Shown here in pieces: positions 19,453 through 27,913 of a stretch of 64,000 bases of DNA. Below the pieces are notes generated by a model. That model was not told the origin of the DNA. It worked only from the letters and a program-made list of their open reading frames with translations, and ran no database searches. The stretch's first letter is position 1, and every line of letters starts with the position of its first letter. The stretch comes from Burkholderiales bacterium RIFCSPLOWO2_02_FULL_57_36 (GTDB taxonomy: Bacteria; Pseudomonadota; Gammaproteobacteria; Burkholderiales; Burkholderiaceae_D): assembly GCA_001770855.1 (NCBI GenBank), contig MESE01000057.1, positions 62,001 through 126,000 of the forward strand, in the 5' to 3' direction. The position numbers and the translations under genes are program-made.

Positions 19453-20667
19453 ATGCAAAAGACTTCATTCTGGAAAGCCGGGCATACACCGACCCTGTTC
19501 GCGTCGTTCTTCTATTTTGACCTGAGCTTCATGGTGTGGGTAATTCTCGGGCCGTTGGCGGTGCAGATCGCGGCGGACATCGGCCTGACCCCCGCGCAAA
19601 AGGGTTTGATGGTGGCAACCCCGTTGCTGGCCGGTGCCCTGTTGCGCATTGTGATGGGCGTGCTGGTAGATCATTTGCAACCCAAGAAAGCAGGCATGAT
19701 CGGTCAAGTGGTCGTGATCGGCGGATTGACATGGGCATGGCTGGGAAATCTGGATACTTACCAAAGCCTGCTATCGCTGGGACTTATTCTCGGCGTTGCC
19801 GGTGCGGCGTTCGCGGTTGCGCTGCCGCTGGCATCGCGCTGGTATCCGCCGGAACATCAGGGCACCGCGCTAGGCATCGCCGGCGCCGGCAATTCGGGTA
19901 CGGCAATTGCCGCATTGTTTGCACCATCGATGGCGATCGCATTTGGCTGGCAGAACGTGTTCGGCTGGTGTCTGGTTCCTCTGGGAGTCGCATTCATTGT
20001 CTATATGGTGCTGGCAAAGGATGCTCCGTCCGCGCCGGCACCCAAACCGCTGATCGAGTATCTGCATATTCTGAAAGACAAGGATGCGTGGTGGTTCATG
20101 TTCTTCTACAGCGTGACCTTCGGCGGATTTTCGGGTCTCGCGTCTTCGCTGACGATTTATTTCCACGGCCAGTACGGCTTGTCGCCGGTGATGGCCGGTT
20201 ACTTTACAGCGGGGTGCGTGTTCGCCGGGTCGATGGTACGTCCGCTTGGAGGACGCATGGCCGATCGCATCGGCGGCATCAAGACGCTGTCGATCATGTA
20301 TATCGTCGCTGCGGCTTTCCTGTTTGTTGCCAGCATTGGACTACAGTCGGAAGTGGCGGCAGTAATTGTCTTCGTCGGCGCGATGCTGGCGCTCGGCACC
20401 GGAAACGGCGCGGTATTTCAACTGGTGCCGCAGCGCTTCCGCAAGGAAATCGGCGTGATGACCGGCATGGTCGGCATGGCCGGCGGGATCGGCGGCTTTT
20501 ATCTGGCCTCCAGTCTTGGCGTTTCGAAGCAGCTGACCGGCGATTACCGGATTGGCTTGATCATCTTCGCATCGCTGGCTGTGGTTGCGTTGATCGGGCT
20601 TTCTTCAGTCAAGACCCGCTGGCGTACAACCTGGGGCAGCGCCGCGATGACGACTGCCAGGATATGA
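19453..20667 (+). CDS. narK: Nitrate/nitrite MFS transporter (NarK/NasA type)
   Basis: 404-residue major facilitator protein with about 12 membrane segments. The two nitrate signature regions are visible: GIAGAGNSGTAIA (about 138-150) and GTGNGAVFQLVPQRF (about 330-344). It probably imports nitrate and/or nitrite for the adjacent assimilatory reductases; direction cannot be read from sequence. Start at 19453 is set by AAGGAAC upstream and the family start. It is divergent from nirB, behind its own sigma-54 type promoter. The stop is separated by one base from the following phosphatase/kinase gene, so the two are almost certainly one operon. Confidence 0.93.
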   Translation: MQKTSFWKAGHTPTLFASFFYFDLSFMVWVILGPLAVQIAADIGLTPAQKGLMVATPLLAGALLRIVMGVLVDHLQPKKAGMIGQVVVIGGLTWAWLGNLDTYQSLLSLGLILGVAGAAFAVALPLASRWYPPEHQGTALGIAGAGNSGTAIAALFAPSMAIAFGWQNVFGWCLVPLGVAFIVYMVLAKDAPSAPAPKPLIEYLHILKDKDAWWFMFFYSVTFGGFSGLASSLTIYFHGQYGLSPVMAGYFTAGCVFAGSMVRPLGGRMADRIGGIKTLSIMYIVAAAFLFVASIGLQSEVAAVIVFVGAMLALGTGNGAVFQLVPQRFRKEIGVMTGMVGMAGGIGGFYLASSLGVSKQLTGDYRIGLIIFASLAVVALIGLSSVKTRWRTTWGSAAMTTARI

Positions 20668-20668
20668 C

Positions 20669-22369
20669 ATGCCCTTGATGATCGACACCGGCCATGCCAC
20701 GCTTGCGGGTCTGCGCGAGCGCAACGAGGATTTCGTTGGCATGGTCACGCCGCACGAGCCGGAACTGTCGGCCAAGGGGCTGCTGGCGGCGATTGCCGAT
20801 GGCGTGTCGGGCAACGACGGCGGCCGTGAAGCATCCGAGTATGCGGTGCGCGGATTGCTCGCGGATTATTACGCGACGCCGGATACCTGGCCGGTCACTC
20901 AGGCGCTCGACCGTGTGATCAAGGCAACCAACAGCTGGGTTCAGCATCAGGGAGCGATTCGCCGCGAACTTGCGGGGATGGCGACGACGCTCACCGCGGT
21001 CGTTTTGCGCGGCGGCTTTTACTATTTCGCGCATGTCGGCGACACGCGAATCTATCTGTTGCGCAATGGCGCGCTGACCAGATTGACAACCGATCATGTG
21101 TGGGACCGACCTGAAATGCATCATGTGCTGACGCGCGCGATCGGGCTGGATTCGCGACTGGCGATCGATCACGGCATGGGCGAATTGCAAGTACGCGACG
21201 TATTTTTGCTGGCGACCGACGGCATGTGGGCATCGCTTGCGGAGCATGAAATTGCAGCGCTGTTAGCCGATGTGGCAACGGGAAAATGCGCCGCGGCGGA
21301 TTGCGCGGATGGGTTGACCAATGCCGCGCTCGCAGCCGGGTCGAGCGACAACATCAGTGCGCTGGTGCTGAAGATTCACGCTTTGCCGGAAGAAAATCTG
21401 CGCGATGCCTTGTCGGCTTCGCAGCAACTGCCGTTTCCGCCAAAACTCAAAGTTGGGCAAGCCATCGACGGCTATCTGGTCGATGCATTGATTCACGAGT
21501 CGAAAACCACGATGCTGTATCGCGTTATCGATCCGAAATCACAACGAAGGCTGGTGTTGAAAACCCTGCATCCGGATCATGCCAACGATGCGCAGGAACG
21601 CTCCGCATTTGCGCATGAAGAATGGCTCGCCAAAAAAGTGGTGGCGCGCTTTTTCCCGCAAGTGATCATGCCGGAGCAAAGAAGCTTTCTTTATTATCTG
21701 ACGACGTGGCATCAAGGGCACACATTGCAGCAACGCCTGGATGCGGGCGAGCATTTCACGATTCCCGATGCCATCGCCCATGCAAGCAAACTGGTGCGTG
21801 CGATCGGCGCGCTGCATCGGCGCAGCATCATCCATCGCGATATCAAGCCGGGCAATGTGCACCTGGGTGACGATGGAGAATTGCGCATCCTCGACCTGGG
21901 CGTCGCCCAATCGGGCCTGGATCACGACGTCGATACAACGCCAATGGCAGGTACGCCATCATTCCTTGCGCCGGAACAGTTCGATCATGAGCCTCCGTCG
22001 CCGCAATCCGACATCTACGCCGCCGGCGTCACGATTTACATGATGCTGACGCGCCGTTATCCCTATGGCGAAATCGAACCGTTTCAGCGGCCGCGCTTCG
22101 GCGAACCCGCGCCTCCGTCCCGGTACCGCCCCGACCTGCCGCATTGGCTGGAAAACGTATTGCTGAAAGCGGTTGCCAGAGACCGGGTCGACCGATTCGA
22201 AACCGCCGAGGAATTCCTGCTCGCGCTAGAGCGTGGCGCCAGCCGGCCGCTTGCCCCGCCACCATCGCCGTCGCTGGCCAAGCGTAATCCGTTGGCATTA
22301 TGGCAAGCGATCGCGGTGATTTTATTCATTACGAATTTGCTGATGCTTTATCTCATGACGATAAGCTAG
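20669..22369 (+). CDS. Bifunctional PP2C phosphatase / Ser-Thr protein kinase, membrane anchored
   Basis: 566 residues. The N-terminal PP2C domain (about 5-240) shows RNEDF, ADGVSGNDGG, VGDTRIYLLR and SSDNISALV. The kinase domain (about 265-530) has an HRDIKPGN catalytic loop, but DLG in place of DFG. A single C-terminal membrane helix (LWQAIAVILFITNLLMLYL) anchors it. It could set the phosphorylation state of a shared target. The start is one base after the narK stop, and such fusions are often found behind nitrate transporters in this order, which suggests that transport or assimilation is the target. That is inference; no substrate is known to me. About 330 bases follow before the next gene, holding only a dispersed repeat. 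Confidence 0.88.
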   Translation: MPLMIDTGHATLAGLRERNEDFVGMVTPHEPELSAKGLLAAIADGVSGNDGGREASEYAVRGLLADYYATPDTWPVTQALDRVIKATNSWVQHQGAIRRELAGMATTLTAVVLRGGFYYFAHVGDTRIYLLRNGALTRLTTDHVWDRPEMHHVLTRAIGLDSRLAIDHGMGELQVRDVFLLATDGMWASLAEHEIAALLADVATGKCAAADCADGLTNAALAAGSSDNISALVLKIHALPEENLRDALSASQQLPFPPKLKVGQAIDGYLVDALIHESKTTMLYRVIDPKSQRRLVLKTLHPDHANDAQERSAFAHEEWLAKKVVARFFPQVIMPEQRSFLYYLTTWHQGHTLQQRLDAGEHFTIPDAIAHASKLVRAIGALHRRSIIHRDIKPGNVHLGDDGELRILDLGVAQSGLDHDVDTTPMAGTPSFLAPEQFDHEPPSPQSDIYAAGVTIYMMLTRRYPYGEIEPFQRPRFGEPAPPSRYRPDLPHWLENVLLKAVARDRVDRFETAEEFLLALERGASRPLAPPPSPSLAKRNPLALWQAIAVILFITNLLMLYLMTIS

Positions 22370-22527
22370 CTGACGGCGACGTCGGTCTTGGCTGCGGCAT
22401 TGTCGGCGCTGCGCAAGTACTCGCTTCACATCCCGCCTGATATCGCTCGCTGCAGCGAGAAATTGACCTGCGGCAAATTTCCCGATATACACTATAGATC
22501 GGGAACGAATAAAGTTAGAACCCGATC

Positions 22528-22564
22528 CCCTCACCCCGGCCCTCTCCCAGAGGGAGAGGGTGAG
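22528..22564. repeat. Dispersed intergenic hairpin repeat
   Basis: CCCTCTCCC-AGA-GGGAGAGGG flanked by CTCACC and GTGAG arms forms a strong hairpin. This is a widespread short intergenic repeat type in proteobacteria. It is the only notable element in 22370-22703. A diverged relative lies at 16251-16279. Confidence 0.75.
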
Positions 22565-22703
22565 AATAGCAGCCCGAAAAATAGAACCTTTTCCGGGCCG
22601 AATCAATAAGTACCCGAAACGGTTCAAGGCTATTGAAGAAGCTGCGACATTGTTTTCAACAGCCTGATGCTTCCGCCGGAAGCGATCGGGGTCGAGGGCC
22701 ATC

Positions 22704-24329
22704 ATGCGGAATTTTCCATTGCGTTATCTGACTTTCATGATCGTGGCGACCATGTTTGCGCTTTCCCTTGTGCTTGCACTCATGGGTTACAGCGATTGGT
22801 GGCTGGCGGTCATTTCCGGCGCGCTCACTGCGGTCGGCATGGCCGATATGATGCAGACCAGGCGTTCGATCCTGCGCAACTATCCGATCCTGGCGCATTT
22901 CCGCTTTTTTTTCGAATCGATTCGTCCCGAGATACGCCAGTACTTTCTGGAAGACGAAACATCGGCCAATCCATTCTCGCGCGCGCAACGATCAATCGTC
23001 TACCAACGCGCCAAACAGCAGTTGGATAAACGTGCGTTCGGCACGCAACTGGACGTGTACCAGACCGGTTATGAATGGATCAATCACTCGATCGTGCCTG
23101 CCAAGCTGGAGTCGCACGACTTCCGCATCACGGTCGGCGCCACCCGCGCGCAACCCTATTCGGCCAGCGTGTTCAATATTTCCGCGATGAGTTTCGGCGC
23201 ACTATCGGCAAACGCGATCCGCGCGCTGAATCAGGGCGCTCAGAGGGGCCGGTTCATGCACGATACCGGCGAAGGCAGTATCAGCCGTTATCATCGCCCG
23301 GACGATCCGAACGACGCCGGCGGCGATCTGATGTGGGAAATCGGTTCCGGCTACTTCGGGTGCCGTAACCCGGACGGCAGTTTTTCGGCCGAACGCTTCA
23401 CGGCCAATGCGACGCTGCCGCAAGTGAAAATGATCGAGGTCAAGTTGTCGCAAGGCGCCAAGCCGGGGCACGGTGGCGTATTGCCCGGCGCCAAAGTGAC
23501 AGCCGAAATCGCCGCTGCGCGCGGCGTCGTGGCGGGTGTCGACTGTGTGTCGCCGGCGTCGCATTCGGCGTTCGACACGCCGATCGGCCTGCTGCGCTTC
23601 GTCGACAATTTGCGTACGCTGTCGGGCGGCAAACCAACCGGCTTCAAGCTGGCAATGGGCCACCCATGGGAGTTTTTCGGCATTGCCAAGGCCATGCTCG
23701 AAACCGGCATCACGCCCGACTTCATCGTGGTCGATGGCGGTGAAGGCGGGACCGGCGCCGCGCCGGTCGAGTTCACCGACCATGTGGGCGCGCCACTGCA
23801 GGAAGCGCTGTTGCTGGTACACAATACGCTGGTCGGCATCGGGCTGCGCGACCAAGTGAAAATCGGCGCATCGGGCAAGATCGTCACTGCGTTCGACATT
23901 GCGCGCACCTTGGCGCTGGGTGCCGACTGGTGCAATTCGGCGCGCGGCTTCATGTTCGCGCTCGGCTGCATCCAATCGCACAGCTGCCATACCGGCAAAT
24001 GTCCAACCGGCGTGACCACTCAGGATCCGTTGCGCCAGCGTGCACTGGTTATCCCGGACAAAGCGGAGCGCGTCTCGCATTTCCACCAAAACACGCTGAA
24101 AGCGCTGGCCGAACTGATTTCCGCAGCCGGCCTGTCACATCCGTCACAGCTTAAACCCCATCACCTGGTGCGGCGTGTGTCGCAAGAGCAGGTCAAGCTG
24201 GCGGCAACGCTGCTCACTTACCTAGAGTCGGGGCAACTGCTGGATAGCGCCCAATTGGCGCAGCTCCCCGCCGTATTTGGCAAATACTGGCCGATTGCCC
24301 GCGCCGAGTCGTTCCACCCCATTCTGTAG
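22704..24329 (+). CDS. FMN-binding glutamate synthase family protein (GltB-like, membrane-anchored)
   Basis: 541 residues. Two N-terminal membrane segments (residues about 7-45) precede a GltS-like FMN barrel with NISAMSFGALSANAIRALN, HDTGEGSIS, VKLSQGAKPGHGG, VDGGEGGTGAAP and KIGASGKIVTAFD. The 3Fe-4S ligands are C-x5-C-x4-C in GCIQSHSCHTGKCPTG. There is no amidotransferase domain, so it is not a complete glutamate synthase. The family is widespread but its reaction is not established. Its place between nitrate genes suggests but does not prove a nitrogen role. The start at 22704 follows GAGGGCC. Confidence 0.87.
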   Translation: MRNFPLRYLTFMIVATMFALSLVLALMGYSDWWLAVISGALTAVGMADMMQTRRSILRNYPILAHFRFFFESIRPEIRQYFLEDETSANPFSRAQRSIVYQRAKQQLDKRAFGTQLDVYQTGYEWINHSIVPAKLESHDFRITVGATRAQPYSASVFNISAMSFGALSANAIRALNQGAQRGRFMHDTGEGSISRYHRPDDPNDAGGDLMWEIGSGYFGCRNPDGSFSAERFTANATLPQVKMIEVKLSQGAKPGHGGVLPGAKVTAEIAAARGVVAGVDCVSPASHSAFDTPIGLLRFVDNLRTLSGGKPTGFKLAMGHPWEFFGIAKAMLETGITPDFIVVDGGEGGTGAAPVEFTDHVGAPLQEALLLVHNTLVGIGLRDQVKIGASGKIVTAFDIARTLALGADWCNSARGFMFALGCIQSHSCHTGKCPTGVTTQDPLRQRALVIPDKAERVSHFHQNTLKALAELISAAGLSHPSQLKPHHLVRRVSQEQVKLAATLLTYLESGQLLDSAQLAQLPAVFGKYWPIARAESFHPIL

Positions 24330-24442
24330 CCCCTTTCCGCATTTTCAATAAATATGTTGACGCACGGAAATAAATCGGATTTACTGTAGCTTATCCATGT
24401 GTTTTCCCGGTGACTAACCGGCTGACTCAATCGTCACATGCC

Positions 24443-24748
24443 ATGATTACCAACCCAACCACCATCAGCCACGAATTCTTCAAGACGGTCAATTCAGACG
24501 TCTCGTGCCATATCAAGAAGAAATTGCGCGCGATGGATATCGAAGTCACAGCGCTGGAATTGCATAATTCATCGTTGACCAGGACTTTCCGGGTGTACCT
24601 GACGGTTGCGCGGGCGGTAAATCTGAAGACGCTTTACGTGGCTGAACAAATCGTATGCCAGGAAATCGAAAAGCAGTTTGCCTTTCGTCCGCATGCGTTT
24701 TACTGGAGCTATCGCCCTGATCCGACAGAAGCGCACGACGAAAAATAA
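24443..24748 (+). CDS. Conserved-looking hypothetical protein
   Basis: 101 residues from the ATG at 24443; an in-frame GTG at 24410 would add 11. No signal peptide or membrane segment is seen. The mixed alpha/beta pattern (ISHEFFKTVNSDVSCHIKKKLRAM, then TRTFRVYLTVARAVNLKTLYVAEQIVCQEIEK) and normal codon usage suggest a real protein. I do not recognise the family. It sits between the GltB-like gene and the nrt regulatory region, with no clear Shine-Dalgarno. Confidence 0.6.
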   Translation: MITNPTTISHEFFKTVNSDVSCHIKKKLRAMDIEVTALELHNSSLTRTFRVYLTVARAVNLKTLYVAEQIVCQEIEKQFAFRPHAFYWSYRPDPTEAHDEK

Positions 24749-24864
24749 TCGCCGCTTGCTACGCACGAACACTCCGCTTCCCCTTCGAGAATTTCCCCTA
24801 CCCCCAGCGCCGGACCACAACCCCGGTCGATCGTCGGCTTTCGCAATAAACATACACCCACATC

Positions 24865-24911
24865 GCACCAATTTAGTGCGACCCACGAGAAAAAGGTGCC
24901 TATCCGGTGCA
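24865..24911. promoter_or_regulatory. NtrC-like sites upstream of nrtA
   Basis: GCACC-AATTT-AGTGC at 24865-24879 is a near-consensus NtrC dyad. A second, weaker GGTGCC-TATCC-GGTGCA lies at 24895-24911. They are about 215-255 bases upstream of the predicted nrtA transcript start, within range for an enhancer. Confidence 0.65.
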
Positions 24912-25098
24912 GCAGCGCCGGATCGCCGGATTTTCTGTACGCAATCAATGGAAAAGCTGGATCAAACCTAATCGGCCGACGCAAGGCGGGGCGCAATCAG
25001 CGTCTTCTCGTCGATGCGCAAAGGATGCCCGGCCAATATCATTCCAATCAAGGCCAACCGGCAACATACAAACGCCATTGAGATAATAAAAACACAAC

Positions 25099-25114
25099 TG
25101 GCATAAGCATTGCT
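25099..25114 (+). promoter_or_regulatory. Sigma-54 -24/-12 promoter of the nrt operon
   Basis: TGGCATAAGCATTGCT matches the sigma-54 consensus with GG and GC 10 bases apart. The predicted start near 25125 gives an unusually long leader of about 258 bases, containing the hexaloop hairpins and the terminator described next. Confidence 0.8.
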
Positions 25115-25137
25115 TAGCAGTATCCGAGGTCCCACGA

Positions 25138-25257
25138 GCACTGGCTATCGTTCAACGCGGAACGAGCAGTGCACGGGATTACGGCAATCGACGCATTCCG
25201 CGATCGCTCTCATGTTGCAGAGGTAAAAAAAACTTTCGCGGCCCAACGACGGGCCGC
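25138..25257 (+). promoter_or_regulatory. ANTAR-type two-hexaloop RNA element in the nrtA leader
   Basis: P1: stem TCGTTC/GAACGA (25148-25153 with 25160-25165) closing the hexaloop AACGCG, extended by an outer GCACTG/CAGTGC pair (25138-25143, 25167-25172). P2: stem GCGGCCC/GGGCCGC (25238-25244, 25251-25257) closing the hexaloop AACGAC. Both loops have A at position 1 and G at position 4, the hallmark recognised by ANTAR proteins such as NasR, NasT and EutV. The spacer of about 65 bases between them is longer than usual. Likely ligand: the NasT encoded at 35427-36050. Confidence 0.8.
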
Positions 25258-25268
25258 ACCGGACACAG

Positions 25269-25322
25269 GCGTCCACGCATCAAGCCCGACCAGGTCGGCT
25301 TGAGCGTGGACGCTTTTTTTTT
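25269..25322 (+). terminator. Leader terminator (attenuator) upstream of nrtA
   Basis: A long stem (GCGTCCACGC at 25269-25278 with GCGTGGACGC at 25304-25313, continued inward with small bulges) is followed by nine T (25314-25322). It lies 60 bases before the nrtA ATG and 11 bases after the P2 hexaloop hairpin. It would stop transcription unless NasT bound upstream. Confidence 0.88.
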
Positions 25323-25382
25323 GGGCGCGCGGCGGCGCGGCCCGACAGGTTTATTTATTTTTCATTAAAGGAGTAATTGTCG

Positions 25383-26768
25383 ATGAAACGAGAATCACCA
25401 ACCAAGGGACTCCCCGTACGCATGGCGATAGCCGCCGTACTCGCCTGCCAATTCCTGATCGCCCCGGCGCTTGCCGCGCCGAAGGTCGAAAAGCCCGACC
25501 TGAAGTTCGGCTTCATCAAGCTCACCGACATGGTGCCGCTGGCAATCGCATACGAAAAAGGCTACTTCGAACAGGAAGGGCTGTACGTCACGCTGGAGGC
25601 GCAAGCCAACTGGAAAGTATTGCTCGACCGCGTGATTTCCGGCGAACTCGACGGCGCTCACATGTTGTCAGGCCAGCCGCTCGGCGCCACCATCGGTTTC
25701 GGCACCAAGGCCGACGTCATCACCGCCTTCACCATGGACTTGAACGGCAATGCCTGTACCGTTTCCAACGACGTCTGGAGCCAGATGAAAAAGAACTTGC
25801 CGATGAAGGGGGGCAAGCCGGTGCATCCGATCAAGGCGGATGCGCTCAAACCTGTCATCAAGAGCTTCCGCGACAAGGGCGCGCCGTTCAAGATGGGCAT
25901 GGTGTTCCCGGTCTCCACGCATAACTACGAGTTGCGCTATTGGCTCGCCGCCGGCGGCGTCCATCCCGGCTACTATGCGCCGGACAAGGGCGACGTCACC
26001 GGCCAGATCAATGCCGACGTGCTGATCTCGGTCACACCGCCGCCGCAGATGCCGTCGACGCTGGAGTCGGGCACCATCCACGGCTACTGCGTTGGCGAGC
26101 CGTGGAACCAGCAAGCGGTGTTCAAGGGCATCGGCGTGCCGGTCGTCGCGGACTACGACATCCGTAACAACGTGTCGGAGAAAGTGTTCGGCGTCAACAA
26201 GGCGTGGGCTGAAAAGAATCCGAAGACGCATATCGCGGTGGTGAAGGCGCTGATCCGCGCCGGCAAGTGGCTCGATGCGGACAACGGCGGCAATCGCATG
26301 GAAGCGGTGAAAATCATTTCCAGGCCGAATTACGTCGGCGCCGACATGGCCGTGATCGCCAACAGCATGACCGGCACGTTTGAGTACGAAAAAGGCGACA
26401 AGCGTCCGGCGCCCGACTTCAACGTGTTCTTCCGTTACCACGCCACCTATCCGTACCAATCAGATGCGGTCTGGTACCTGACGCAGATGCGCCGCTGGGG
26501 CCAGATTCCGGAATCCAAGCCGGATAGCTGGTACCTGGACATCGCGAAGAAGGTGTATCGCGCCGACATTTATCAGCAGGCGGCGAAGGAACTGATCGCC
26601 GAAGGCAAGATGACTGCGGCTGATTTCCCCGACTTCAGCAAGGAAACAGGTTTCCGTCCAGTGCAGCACACCAAGTTCATCGATGGCATTGCGTTCGACG
26701 GCAAAAAGCCGAACGCCTACGTCGACAGCTTCAAGATCGGGCTGAAGGGCAAGGACTTGGCGAAGTAA
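25383..26768 (+). CDS. nrtA: Nitrate ABC transporter substrate-binding protein (NrtA/CmpA type)
   Basis: 461-residue periplasmic nitrate/bicarbonate-class binding protein. A signal peptide ends APALA-AP near residue 34. The mature part begins [28 protein letters not shown], typical of NrtA/SsuA-like proteins, followed by [15 protein letters not shown] and [18 protein letters not shown]. Nitrate rather than another anion is inferred from the neighbours. The ATG at 25383 is set by AAGGAG nine bases upstream; an in-frame TTG at 25377 is too close. The signal peptide argues against its being the cytoplasmic sensor NasS. First gene of nrtA-nrtB-nrtC. Confidence 0.93.
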   Translation: MKRESPTKGLPVRMAIAAVLACQFLIAPALAAPKVEKPDLKFGFIKLTDMVPLAIAYEKGYFEQEGLYVTLEAQANWKVLLDRVISGELDGAHMLSGQPLGATIGFGTKADVITAFTMDLNGNACTVSNDVWSQMKKNLPMKGGKPVHPIKADALKPVIKSFRDKGAPFKMGMVFPVSTHNYELRYWLAAGGVHPGYYAPDKGDVTGQINADVLISVTPPPQMPSTLESGTIHGYCVGEPWNQQAVFKGIGVPVVADYDIRNNVSEKVFGVNKAWAEKNPKTHIAVVKALIRAGKWLDADNGGNRMEAVKIISRPNYVGADMAVIANSMTGTFEYEKGDKRPAPDFNVFFRYHATYPYQSDAVWYLTQMRRWGQIPESKPDSWYLDIAKKVYRADIYQQAAKELIAEGKMTAADFPDFSKETGFRPVQHTKFIDGIAFDGKKPNAYVDSFKIGLKGKDLAK

Positions 26769-26792
26769 TCAAGAAATAGCGCCCGTTGGTAG

Positions 26793-26846
26793 GCGGCAGC
26801 GCAATTTGTTTGACGCTGCCGTCGCCCCGGCAACGACGCCGGGGCG
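26793..26846 (+). promoter_or_regulatory. Two hairpins in the nrtA-nrtB gap, one with an AACGAC hexaloop
   Basis: A first stem CGGCAGCG/CGCTGCCG is followed by a perfect 9-bp stem CGCCCCGGC/GCCGGGGCG (26823-26831 with 26838-26846) closing AACGAC, the same A1/G4 hexaloop as P2 of the nrtA leader. There is no U tract, so this is not a terminator. It may stabilise the nrtA message, or be a second NasT contact. Confidence 0.6.
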
Positions 26847-26886
26847 ATCGACGGGGATTATTGGCTTTACAAAGAGGTAAATTGCA

Positions 26887-27903
26887 ATGCTTAACCAAAC
26901 CGCAAACTTCCTGGACAAGACAGGATTGACCTGGTTCGTTCCCTTCGTGCGGCTGATCGCCGGCGAAGACCCGCGCCAGCAGCTGAGAGAAATCATGTTG
27001 CAGATCGGCGTGCCGGTACTGGCTTTCACACTCTTTCTGGTGGTGTGGAACGTGCTGGCATCCGGTGTGCAAACCAGTCTCGGCGCGATTCCCGGCCCGG
27101 CGCAAGTGGTGCAGGAGGCGAAAGGCTTGATCGCCGAACACTACGCCGAACGCGACAAGGCGCACCAATTCTATGAGCGGCAGAAAGCGCGCAACGTAGA
27201 GCTGCTGGCCGAGAATCCGCAGGCCGAGGTTTCGATTCGCGGCTGGACCGGAAAACCGACCTACTTCGACCAGATTCTCACCAGCCTGTACACGGTGTTT
27301 ACCGGCTTCGCGCTGGCGACGCTGGTCGCGGTGCCGCTGGGCATCCTGTGCGGCCTGTCGCGCACGATACAGATCGGTTTGAATCCGTTGATCCAGATTT
27401 TCCGGCCGGTATCGCCGCTGGCATGGCTGCCGATCGTCACGCTGGTCGTGAGTGCGGTGTACGCAACCTCCGACGGCGCCTGGTTCCAGAAATCCTTCAT
27501 CACCTCCGCCATCACCGTAACGCTGTGCTCGCTGTGGCCGACGCTGATCAATACCGCGCTGGGCGTGTCGTCGATCGACAAGGACTTGATCAACGTGTCC
27601 AAGGTGCTGCGCCTGCACTGGACCACCAAGGTCATGAAGATCGTGCTGCCGTCGTCGCTGCAACTGATCTTCACCGGCTTGCGCCTGTCGCTCGGAGTGG
27701 GCTGGATGGTGCTGATCGCCGCCGAAATGCTGGCGCAGAATCCCGGTCTCGGCAAGTTCGTGTGGGACGAGTTCCAGAACGGCAGTTCCAACTCGCTGGG
27801 CCGCATCATGGTGGCGGTGTTTACGATCGGCTTCGTCGGCTTCCTGCTCGACCGCATCATGCAGACCCTGCAGCAATTGGTGAGCTTCGGCAACCGCAAC
27901 TGA
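26887..27903 (+). CDS. nrtB: Nitrate ABC transporter permease NrtB
   Basis: 338-residue inner-membrane permease of the NrtB/SsuC/TauC class. An N-terminal membrane segment and a hydrophilic insert (about 75-115) precede the core with [16 protein letters not shown] and the ATPase-contact loop [18 protein letters not shown]. The insert is longer than in typical 270-280 residue members. Start at 26887 follows AAAGAGGT. It is ten bases before nrtC and is part of the same operon. Confidence 0.93.
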   Translation: MLNQTANFLDKTGLTWFVPFVRLIAGEDPRQQLREIMLQIGVPVLAFTLFLVVWNVLASGVQTSLGAIPGPAQVVQEAKGLIAEHYAERDKAHQFYERQKARNVELLAENPQAEVSIRGWTGKPTYFDQILTSLYTVFTGFALATLVAVPLGILCGLSRTIQIGLNPLIQIFRPVSPLAWLPIVTLVVSAVYATSDGAWFQKSFITSAITVTLCSLWPTLINTALGVSSIDKDLINVSKVLRLHWTTKVMKIVLPSSLQLIFTGLRLSLGVGWMVLIAAEMLAQNPGLGKFVWDEFQNGSSNSLGRIMVAVFTIGFVGFLLDRIMQTLQQLVSFGNRN

Positions 27904-27913
27904 CAAGGGGAAC

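Noticed and set aside
25260-25382. Metabolite riboswitch in the nrtA leader
   Set aside because: The elements are better explained by ANTAR hexaloops plus a terminator; no known riboswitch core was recognised.
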